50,651 nucleotides of DNA from Candidatus Nanoanaerosalina archaeon (lineage in GTDB: Archaea > Nanohalarchaeota > Nanosalinia > Nanosalinales > Nanoanaerosalinaceae): NCBI GenBank assembly GCA_022729275.1, contig JALDAH010000001.1, positions 1-50,651 of the forward strand, read 5' to 3'. Position numbers and translations under genes: made by a program. Each line of letters opens with the position of its first letter. The first letter of the stretch is position 1. A model generated the notes under the pieces. The model did no database searches. It worked only from the letters and a program-made list of their open reading frames with translations, and had not been told where the DNA came from. This document shows positions 17,367-24,548 of the stretch, in pieces.

Positions 17367-18203
17367 ATCAAAATCTTCTTTTAAAACTATGGAGACTTTT
17401 TTTCCAAGTTCTTCCAGTGAAAAACCAGGACCAATATCATCAAAAGCTTTTTCACCTGATTTACCAATAAGATAAGTTGCTAAACATGAGGATTTCAACC
17501 CATTGGTTTCCGATAAAAACCTAGCTAACACTCCAGCCAATAAATCCCCGGTACCTCCCTTTGAAAGGTATGGGCAACCTGTCTCATTTACAAAAACTGT
17601 TTTGCCATCACTTATAACATCTTTTTCTCCTTTTAACACTATTGTTGACTGGTATACTCTTGCAGCTTTTTTCACTTTTTCTTTTATAGCCGCCAAATCT
17701 CCCTCAACTTCTTCATAAAGTCTTTCAAACTCTTTGACATGTGGTGTCAGTACAACCTTTCTTCCCTCAAAATCCAGATCTTTTAACCTTGTTGTCAACA
17801 TATCAGCATCTATAACTACCGGTAAATCCGAGGATTTTAATACCTCTAGAAGGGTTTCAATGGTTTCAGGGTTTTTTGTTGTACCGTTACCTATCACCAT
17901 CGATGTACATCCCGAGATTTCTTCGACGATTTCTTGAATATTTCCATCATATTTATCGATTCTAGATGTCAGAAAACCTTTCTTGTGGTTACATGCTACT
18001 TCAACAGATTTCACATTTGACACAATCTTTACTAGATCAGCTCCTGATCTGAGAGCTCCTATACCTACAATAGAAGGAGTGGATATGTAGTTTTTGCTTC
18101 CTCCGACAACACCTATAACTCCGTTTTCACCCTTGGTAGAGTCTTTTTCCCTTTGAATGAAACTTTTATCCATCCATTTTATTACAGATTTTTCATCTTT
18201 CAT
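17361..18203 (-). CDS. nnrD: ADP/ATP-dependent NAD(P)HX dehydratase (YjeF C-terminal domain)
   Basis: About 280 residues from MKDEKSVIKWMDKSF. This ribokinase-like enzyme repairs hydrated NAD(P)H. GVIGVVGGSKNYISTPS near residue 30, VIDADMLTT near 125, VLTPHVKEFERL near 145 and NETGCPYLSKGGTGDLLAGVLA near 210 are the family motifs, the last containing the catalytic Asp. The epimerase half (NnrE, YjeF N-terminal domain), fused to it in many prokaryotes, is absent. The start at 18203 follows the mutase stop by one base (TAAG then ATG). An earlier in-frame ATG at 18239 would overlap that gene. Confidence 0.88.
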   Translation of the reverse strand: MKDEKSVIKWMDKSFIQREKDSTKGENGVIGVVGGSKNYISTPSIVGIGALRSGADLVKIVSNVKSVEVACNHKKGFLTSRIDKYDGNIQEIVEEISGCTSMVIGNGTTKNPETIETLLEVLKSSDLPVVIDADMLTTRLKDLDFEGRKVVLTPHVKEFERLYEEVEGDLAAIKEKVKKAARVYQSTIVLKGEKDVISDGKTVFVNETGCPYLSKGGTGDLLAGVLARFLSETNGLKSSCLATYLIGKSGEKAFDDIGPGFSLEELGKKVSIVLKEDFDL

Positions 18204-18204
18204 C

Positions 18205-19557
18205 TTATTTTCCAACGACTTCATTGATTGTTTGCTCAAGTTTATTGGAGAATTCTGATTTTATCTCCCTATAATCCTTCTCTGTCTTAGCTTCCATTGT
18301 AATCCTTATTTTTGGGGATGTATTAGATGCTCTAATAAGAACCCATCCGTTTTCAAGTTCGACTCTGACGCCATCCACTGTACTGGTCTCTTCGTATTCA
18401 TTTACAAGTTTATCCTTTATTTTTTCAACTACTTCAAACTTGTCTGAGTCAGGGCATTTAAAGGGTATCCTATCACCGAAATACTCAGGCATATCATCCA
18501 GTTCTTCCTCTATATCCTCGAATTCCGAAATCTTTGATGCGAAAAGTGCTGATGCTGCGACTCCATCATCAAGAGGAAATATCTGAGGTACAGCGAAGTG
18601 ACCGGCTCTCTCAACCCCAAATATTGCTTCATTTTCCTTAATAGCTTTGAAGAGGTATGTGTGTCCAACTCTCACCCTTTTAACTTTGCTACCGTGTTTT
18701 TCCGCAACATCCTCGATTCTTCTTGAGCACTCTACGTTGGCAACAACATCCCCCTTTTTCTCCTCTAAGAGCTTTTCTAGAACCAAGTAAGCTGTTTCAT
18801 CGGCTCTTAGAAGTTCTCCATTATTTGTGATTATAAAACACCTATCTGAGTCCCCATCATATGCCATTCCAATATCATAATCCTCTATAATTTCCAGCAT
18901 CTTGGATATCGACTCCTCATTGACATCGGATTCTCTGTTGGGGAAATCCCCATCAGGTTTTCCGTGTAGAACATCGACATTGAAACCCAGGTCATCCAAT
19001 ATATCTGGTGCGGTCAGACCTGCAACACCGTTACCACAGTCTATTACAACATCTAGATCTCCTCCAGTAACGTTTTCCACCACATAATCAATGTATTCAT
19101 CTCGAACATCATCCTTCAAAACTTTAGCTTCACTTCCTTCTTCAAAAGATTCTTCAAGGAATATATCCCTTATCTGATTGTTCTCCTCTTCAAGGTATCC
19201 AACTCCATTACTGTGGTAGAACTTCACACCGTTCCACATAGGTGGAAGATGCGAGGCGGTTATATAAGCTGTTTCAAAACCTCTCTTCCATCCATAGTAA
19301 AGTACTGTTCCAAAAGGCTCAAGTCCTAGGTCAACAATCCTTTTAACTTTGGAACTCTTTATACCAGTTATAAATGCTTTTTTTAATTTTATTGATGTGT
19401 TACGCGCATCATGACCAACTACAACTTTTTTATATCCTTTTTTATCTATAAAGGTTCCGAATGCTTTGCCTATTTTTTCCATAACTTCAAATGTAAGGTT
19501 TTCCTCCGTGTTTCCTCTGATATCATATGCCCTGAAGATTTCTCTTATCTCGGTCAT
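18205..19557 (-). CDS. Phosphohexomutase (phosphomannomutase/phosphoglucomutase family), second copy
   Basis: The 450-residue enzyme opens MTEIREIFRAYDIRGNTEENL. The phosphoserine loop is ITASHLPPMWNGVKFY, the metal loop is GMAYDGDSDRCFII near residue 240, the sugar loop is FGVERAGHFAVPQ near 325, and the phosphate loop is RASNTSPKIRITMEA near 415. Both paralogues in this window have TASHL rather than TASHNP. This copy is probably the phosphomannomutase/phosphoglucomutase, because the other sits with GlmU-like, but the roles may be reversed. It is followed closely by nnrD. Confidence 0.85.
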   Translation of the reverse strand: MTEIREIFRAYDIRGNTEENLTFEVMEKIGKAFGTFIDKKGYKKVVVGHDARNTSIKLKKAFITGIKSSKVKRIVDLGLEPFGTVLYYGWKRGFETAYITASHLPPMWNGVKFYHSNGVGYLEEENNQIRDIFLEESFEEGSEAKVLKDDVRDEYIDYVVENVTGGDLDVVIDCGNGVAGLTAPDILDDLGFNVDVLHGKPDGDFPNRESDVNEESISKMLEIIEDYDIGMAYDGDSDRCFIITNNGELLRADETAYLVLEKLLEEKKGDVVANVECSRRIEDVAEKHGSKVKRVRVGHTYLFKAIKENEAIFGVERAGHFAVPQIFPLDDGVAASALFASKISEFEDIEEELDDMPEYFGDRIPFKCPDSDKFEVVEKIKDKLVNEYEETSTVDGVRVELENGWVLIRASNTSPKIRITMEAKTEKDYREIKSEFSNKLEQTINEVVGK

Positions 19558-19646
19558 AGAGATTTATTTTTGTAGGCATATTATTAATTTTTTATCAAAA
19601 AAATCGACGTGTTATTTTTATTAGTGAGAAATAACTGTTTTAAGTT

Positions 19647-19904
19647 ATGGTTAAAGATCTTGATGACTTCGAGGGTAACTATTTCGAGGAGCTAGAAGAG
19701 GTCAATGAAAAACTCAAAGAACTCGTCAAGATATTGATAGACCACATCAAAGGAGAAGGTGTCGAGTATCAGTACAAATACGGTGAAGGCTGGACGGTAA
19801 ATGAACATAACTCGATGAAGAAACAGCTTGATACTGAAGACCCTGAAGAGCAGTTAGAAGCGGTTAAGACTCTTATCAGGAACTACCAGATAGATAATGA
19901 CTGA
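19647..19904 (+). CDS. Small acidic helical protein, unknown
   Basis: An 85-residue protein with ATG at 19647. Residues 1-40 form an acidic amphipathic helix (FEELEEVNEKLKELVKILIDHI), then a short YQYKYGEGWTVNEH segment, then two more helices. There are no membrane segments or cysteines. The family is unknown. The stop lies exactly against the stop of the convergent coiled-coil gene. Confidence 0.6.
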   Translation: MVKDLDDFEGNYFEELEEVNEKLKELVKILIDHIKGEGVEYQYKYGEGWTVNEHNSMKKQLDTEDPEEQLEAVKTLIRNYQIDND

Positions 19905-20477
19905 TCAATTGCTCTCCTTTTTTGCTTTTTCCAATATCTCCTTTATTCTTTCATCCCTGCTCTCATCCTCAAGCAGACGATCCCTCAATACCGATTCAAG
20001 AAGCTTCCATTCTCCATTTTTGACCATCTCATAAACATCTGTTCTCCTGAAAATGTTCAGAAACTCCTTTTTATCAAGAGAACTTATCTCTCCAAAAAGT
20101 CCTCTCTCCTCAAGAAAACTCTGTTTCTTCTTTATATTCACAATTGTATTAGTGACCTTTAAAGCATCCAGAAGTGCTTTGTGTTCATCCTGAAGCAATT
20201 TTATCTCACTCTCCACCGAGTAAATCTCTTCTGCGAGTTCTTTCTCGAGAAAATCATCTTCTGTATCGACAAGTTTTTTGAAAAGCTGGCATCGCTCCTC
20301 CAACAACTGAGTTCTCTTGTCTCTTCTGAGACTTATTTTTTCCTTTAATTCCCTTCTTTTATCCAAAAAATACTCCGTGTCTTTTTCTATAAGATCGAAT
20401 CCTTTTTTATTTCCTGGTATGATTCTGTTGAAGTATTTCTTGATCAATCCTTTTCTACCTTCCTCTGTATTCGACAA
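19905..20477 (-). CDS. Coiled-coil protein, unknown
   Basis: The 190-residue protein is nearly all helix. Residues 30-110 are heptad-rich (DTEYFLDKRRELKEKISLRR, VESEIKLLQDEHKALLDAL) and should form a coiled coil. The N-terminus is basic (KKYFNRIIPGNKKG). The start is TTG at 20477, supported by TTAGGTGAAAAAA directly upstream, the local ribosome-site form. No family is recognised. The shape suggests a structural or adaptor role, which is inference. Confidence 0.65.
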   Translation of the reverse strand: MSNTEEGRKGLIKKYFNRIIPGNKKGFDLIEKDTEYFLDKRRELKEKISLRRDKRTQLLEERCQLFKKLVDTEDDFLEKELAEEIYSVESEIKLLQDEHKALLDALKVTNTIVNIKKKQSFLEERGLFGEISSLDKKEFLNIFRRTDVYEMVKNGEWKLLESVLRDRLLEDESRDERIKEILEKAKKESN

Positions 20478-20555
20478 ATTTTTTCACCTAATACCAAAAA
20501 TTTTAAATCCAATATATTAAAAAATTGGAGTCAATTTATTTTAGAAGTGGTCCGT

Positions 20556-22067
20556 ATGTCGGAGAAAAAAGATTTTGTAGAAGAACTTGATTCACATGTC
20601 AAACAGAACGGTTTTATTTGGGGTCCTGAACCTGAAATATACAATGGACTTGCAGGATTTTACACTTACGGACCTTCAGGGAAACTTCTCAAGAACAAGC
20701 TAGAGAACGTCATGAGAGATGTCTTTAGAGATCACAAATTCTATGAGGTTGAAGCCCCTATAATCATGCCGAAAAAAGTTTGGGAGGCTTCAGGACATCT
20801 TGAAACGTTTATTGATCCAATGGTTCTCTGCTCAAAATGTGATAGCAGTTACAGAGCAGACAAACTTATAGAGGAAAAGACAAAGATTGAAACCGCTGAC
20901 GGATTCTCCGATGAAAAATTATTGAATATCCTCGATGACGAGGGAATCAAATGCCCTTCATGCGGAGGCGGTTTTAAAAAAGAGGTTCACGACTACAATC
21001 TGATGATGAAAACCTCTGTTGCTGGTCAGGAATCATATAACAGGCCTGAAACCGCTACAACAACCTATCTACCTTTCAAAAGGTACTGGAGATTTTTTAG
21101 GAAGAAGCTTCCTATGAAAGTCTTTCAAATTGGTAAAGCTTTCAGAAACGAGATAAGTCCTAGACAGCATGTTCTGAGGGGTAGAGAGTTTACACAGGCA
21201 GAGGGTCAAATATTCGTTCATCCTGATCATAAAAACAGCTGGAATGAATATGATAAAGTTAAGGAGACCAAGCTACCTCTGTATTCAGAGGAGATGCAGA
21301 ACCAGGAAAAGAAATGGGAAATGATAACCATCAAAGAAGCAAGAAAAAAAGGTTATCTTTCTTCAGAAGCATATTCCTGGTGTTTATCAGTTGCCTATGA
21401 TCTTTTTGTATCAATAGGTATACCAAAAAATAGGATAAGATTAAGAGAGCACGGTGACGACGAAAAATCTCACTACGCCAGAGAGGCCTGGGACGTCGAA
21501 ATAAGGCTGGACAGTTTCGGATGGACAGAGGTATGCGGTGTCCATGACAGGACAGACTACGATCTTTCAAGCCATGATAAATATTCACACGAAGATCTGA
21601 GTGTTACGACAAACGATGGTAAAAAAGTAATACCTCATATATTGGAGATAGCTTTTGGAACTGACAGACCCACATTCGCCGTTCTGGACATATTTTTCGA
21701 CATGGAAGAAGGAGTTCTTAATATACCAAAACATGTGGCTCCAATCGATGTATCCGTATTCCCTCTTGTCAGTAAAGAGGGTTTACCGGACATTGCAGAA
21801 GAGATATACAGACAGCTTCATGAGCAGAAGTTCGATGTTGAGTACGATGACAGGGGAAGCATAGGTAAAAGATACGCCAGGAACGATGCCAAAGGTACAG
21901 CTGTTTGTGTAACAGTTGATTTTGACACGAAAAAAGACGATACTGTTACGATGAGAGACAGAAATTCTCAGGAACAGGTAAGGGTAAAGATATCGGAACT
22001 TTCGAACAAGCTGGAGAGATGGCTCTACACGGACATGAATTTTGAAGATCTGGGAGAACTTGTGTAA
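20556..22067 (+). CDS. glyS: Glycyl-tRNA synthetase, class II dimeric type
   Basis: 503 residues from MSEKKDFVEELDSHVKQNGF, charging tRNA-Gly. FIWGPEPEIYNGLAGFYTYGP is the family N-terminal motif, motif 2 is FQIGKAFRNEISPRQ near residue 190, and motif 3 is AFGTDRPTFAVLDIF near 365. The anticodon-binding domain occupies the C-terminus (VSVFPLVSKEGLPDIAEEIY). A zinc-type insertion is visible as CSKC near residue 90 and CPSC near 133. ATG at 20556 is preferred to GTG at 20547. The eukaryote/archaeal form is as expected. Confidence 0.93.
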   Translation: MSEKKDFVEELDSHVKQNGFIWGPEPEIYNGLAGFYTYGPSGKLLKNKLENVMRDVFRDHKFYEVEAPIIMPKKVWEASGHLETFIDPMVLCSKCDSSYRADKLIEEKTKIETADGFSDEKLLNILDDEGIKCPSCGGGFKKEVHDYNLMMKTSVAGQESYNRPETATTTYLPFKRYWRFFRKKLPMKVFQIGKAFRNEISPRQHVLRGREFTQAEGQIFVHPDHKNSWNEYDKVKETKLPLYSEEMQNQEKKWEMITIKEARKKGYLSSEAYSWCLSVAYDLFVSIGIPKNRIRLREHGDDEKSHYAREAWDVEIRLDSFGWTEVCGVHDRTDYDLSSHDKYSHEDLSVTTNDGKKVIPHILEIAFGTDRPTFAVLDIFFDMEEGVLNIPKHVAPIDVSVFPLVSKEGLPDIAEEIYRQLHEQKFDVEYDDRGSIGKRYARNDAKGTAVCVTVDFDTKKDDTVTMRDRNSQEQVRVKISELSNKLERWLYTDMNFEDLGELV

Positions 22068-22118
22068 AAACAGGTTCCAAACCTTTGTTTTTTATTGTTT
22101 GATTACAACTTCAGTTAT

Positions 22119-23015
22119 ATGGTCAAATGTTCGGAATGTGGGGAAACTATATCGATACCCTTCAAGTGCAAGTTCTGTGGGGAGAAGCTGTGTTCAAAAC
22201 ACAGGTTACCAGAGAACCATGGCTGTGAAAAAATGAAACCGTATTTGGAGCAGCAGAAGAACAGAAAAATAATATATAATGCGGTTCAGGAGGAAAAAGA
22301 ATACAGGGAGAAAAATATGAGAGGAAAAGGTAGTATCATTGGAAGAATAAAGAAAAAAATAGATAGTTATAGATCTCCTAGGAGTACATCTTATAGAAGA
22401 AGTCCTACATCAGAAGCTTTAAGATACGCTTTTCCTGACATGGCAACATTCACATTGCTTGGAATGATTTTTCTGGGATACCTATTCCAGCTATTTGTAC
22501 CTGGTTTCAACGAGCTATTTCAGCTGGTTCCTGAGCTTGCCTTCACAGAACCATGGAGACTAATATCTCCAATATTCCTTCATGGTAATCCCACACATCT
22601 CTTTGTAAACTCGATAGTTCTCTTCTTCTTTGGTTCGGAACTGGAAAAGAGAATAGGAACATGGAGGTTTGTAAAAATGTTCTTTTTATCAGGCATAATA
22701 GCATCAATTGGTTACGCTATTTACATGCTGGAGATAACAGGTCTGAACACACCAGCAGTAGGAGCTTCAGGGGCTTTATATGGTGTATTCGCTGCACTTG
22801 CCATTATAGCACCTGAGATAAGAGTTTTAGCATTTTTTATAATACCTATGGGTATAAGAACGGCTCTTGTAGTATTTGCTTTATTCGACTTATTCCTTTT
22901 AACCCAGCAAACTCCTATCGCAAGTATAGCGCATCTTACAGGTCTTGTAGTAGGTCTTTACTACGGTTACAAGGTTAGTAAAAGTGGTGATTACAGACGT
23001 AGCTGGGTAATTTGA
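22119..23015 (+). CDS. Rhomboid-family intramembrane protease with N-terminal AN1 zinc finger
   Basis: 298 residues from MVKCSECGETISIPFKC. Residues 4-36 form an AN1-type zinc finger with spaced ligands CSEC, CKFC, CSKH and HGC. A basic linker of about 60 residues follows. The rhomboid membrane domain begins near residue 112: HGNPTHLFVNSIVLFFFGSELE is the N-terminal HxxxN region, GASGALYGVFAAL holds the catalytic Ser, and SIAHLTGLVVGLYYG holds the catalytic His. It should cleave membrane proteins within the bilayer. The AN1 finger may recruit substrates in the cytoplasm (inference). ATG at 22119 is preferred to the TTG at 22095. Confidence 0.9.
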   Translation: MVKCSECGETISIPFKCKFCGEKLCSKHRLPENHGCEKMKPYLEQQKNRKIIYNAVQEEKEYREKNMRGKGSIIGRIKKKIDSYRSPRSTSYRRSPTSEALRYAFPDMATFTLLGMIFLGYLFQLFVPGFNELFQLVPELAFTEPWRLISPIFLHGNPTHLFVNSIVLFFFGSELEKRIGTWRFVKMFFLSGIIASIGYAIYMLEITGLNTPAVGASGALYGVFAALAIIAPEIRVLAFFIIPMGIRTALVVFALFDLFLLTQQTPIASIAHLTGLVVGLYYGYKVSKSGDYRRSWVI

Positions 23016-23591
23016 TTATTGACCGGATTTTTCTGTCTTGACCCATACCTCATTGAACATCTCAGTTCTTCCATAGATAATATAAAAAGGTTTTTCCTGG
23101 AAATCAACAGTTTCAAAACTTTCATCAAATAACAGACCTATATTCTCTGTCTCTTGATCTAGATCAAGAACAACGGTTTCGGTATACTCTCCGGAGTCAA
23201 AAAATATCGATTCTTCAACAGAACCATCAACAGTAATGTTTACAAAATCAATACCATCCCAGTAATTACCAACAACAATATCATGGTCACCGTTCTCGTT
23301 TTCTATACCTGTAATTAAAACATAATTAGCTCCGATACCCTTACCGGAGTTTACTGTTACCAAAAAATTCATGTAGCCCTCTATGTTTTCCTCAACATTA
23401 CTTGAAGTGTAACTTTGACTCAAACTGTTATCTATAAGATAAGGTATCTCCTCAATCCCCTTTTCAAAGAACTCTCTCGTATGAGGATCAGAATCTTCTG
23501 TTAAAAAAGCTCTTCCTTGTAATCCAACGACTACAAGTATCATTATAGCAAGCAATATAAGACCTATGGTGAAAAACTGGCCCTTCCTCAT
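23016..23591 (-). CDS. Pilin-like secreted protein (third of three)
   Basis: The 191-residue protein starts MRKGQFFTIGLILLAIMILV, a short basic leader followed at once by a hydrophobic helix, the layout of archaeal class III (pilin-type) signals. The C-terminal part is an extracellular beta domain (NITVDGSVEESIFFDSG) with acidic and NxT sites. It overlaps the preceding pilin-like gene by 4 bases (ATGA). It probably assembles with the other two as minor pilins or pseudopilins. No secretion ATPase is in this window. Confidence 0.7.
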   Translation of the reverse strand: MRKGQFFTIGLILLAIMILVVVGLQGRAFLTEDSDPHTREFFEKGIEEIPYLIDNSLSQSYTSSNVEENIEGYMNFLVTVNSGKGIGANYVLITGIENENGDHDIVVGNYWDGIDFVNITVDGSVEESIFFDSGEYTETVVLDLDQETENIGLLFDESFETVDFQEKPFYIIYGRTEMFNEVWVKTEKSGQ

Positions 23592-24106
23592 CGGTATCCT
23601 ACCTCCAAATTGACCTTCCCATCAGTTTCGCCCCTGTTTCTAAACCGAAGATTGGAGAATCCCTGCCCAAAATTTATTCTCTCTCTTCCATCCGGATCCG
23701 TGAGATTTATTTTTTCATCTGAGTAATCAAGGGAAAGTTTAATGTTAACTCCATCAGTTGAAGACATATTTACAGGTCCAATACGAGTATGAGCGCCTGC
23801 AGAGACAACTTCCGCTTCTGTTTCAATCGTGTAGTAAAAAGTATCATTGGTGGGTTCGAAAGTGTATCTACCATAGTCCGAAGTGATAGTTAAATCCGTC
23901 ATCGTTCCTTCACCATATGAGACAGTTTCTCTAATCTTTGAATCGATGTTCAGCAGAGTGTCTTGAGCACTCTGTATTGATGCGACCTGTCTTGATCTCT
24001 CCAACAGAGGCATACCCATAGTAAGAACAATAATAACACCCGAAATAATTAAAAAAACAACAAGCATATAGGAAACCAGTGGAGATACAGCTTTTCTTCT
24101 CACCAT
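23588..24106 (-). CDS. Pilin-like secreted protein (second of three)
   Basis: The 172-residue product begins MVRRKAVSPLVSYMLVVFLI. RRKAVSP followed by a helix is the classical archaeal pilin start, with cleavage expected before AVSP or nearby. A helix of about 25 residues is followed by a beta-rich ectodomain with possible NxS/T glycosylation sites (NDT, NMS, NLT). It overlaps its neighbours by 7 bases upstream and 4 downstream, indicating a single transcript. Confidence 0.75.
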   Translation of the reverse strand: MVRRKAVSPLVSYMLVVFLIISGVIIVLTMGMPLLERSRQVASIQSAQDTLLNIDSKIRETVSYGEGTMTDLTITSDYGRYTFEPTNDTFYYTIETEAEVVSAGAHTRIGPVNMSSTDGVNIKLSLDYSDEKINLTDPDGRERINFGQGFSNLRFRNRGETDGKVNLEVGYR

Positions 24107-24522
24107 ATATAGACGTACACCACCGAATAAGTAACTTCGTTTCCGTTTTCCAACACGTCTTCATCAACGGTAACTACATAACCAGCACTGACCTTAAAAT
24201 CTTCTGGATAGTCTCCACTTAAATCAAAATCAGTTTCTCCCTCCTTGTCCATATAAATTATTTCTACGGCTGTGTTTGTAGACACATATTTGTTGATTTC
24301 ATCGTGTATGGATTCCGGATCTCTTTCAACAATTTTCTCTCTCAAAAGACCCTTTGAATCCATAGATTCCAGAGTTTCCATTGTGATTCTGTAAGAAATT
24401 TCTTGTGTAACCGGCTGACTAACAAGAGATGGAAGTATATTTATTAAGAAAACGAAAAAAATAGTTGAAGCGATCACCGCCTCAAGAGTTGATACAAATC
24501 CCTTTCTCTCAACCATAGACAT
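24100..24522 (-). CDS. Pilin-like secreted protein (first of three)
   Basis: 140 residues, MSMVERKGFVSTLEAVIAST, again a short basic leader and an immediate hydrophobic helix with a Glu after the cleavage region (FVSTLEAVIA), which is reminiscent of the Glu of type IV pilins. The ectodomain is short and acidic and ends in a beta-hairpin-like VTYSVVYVYIW. It is the first gene of a three-gene unit and starts about 27 bases after the end of rad50. Confidence 0.7.
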   Translation of the reverse strand: MSMVERKGFVSTLEAVIASTIFFVFLINILPSLVSQPVTQEISYRITMETLESMDSKGLLREKIVERDPESIHDEINKYVSTNTAVEIIYMDKEGETDFDLSGDYPEDFKVSAGYVVTVDEDVLENGNEVTYSVVYVYIW

Positions 24523-24548
24523 TTATTATCCATGATGGAGGTTAAAGT

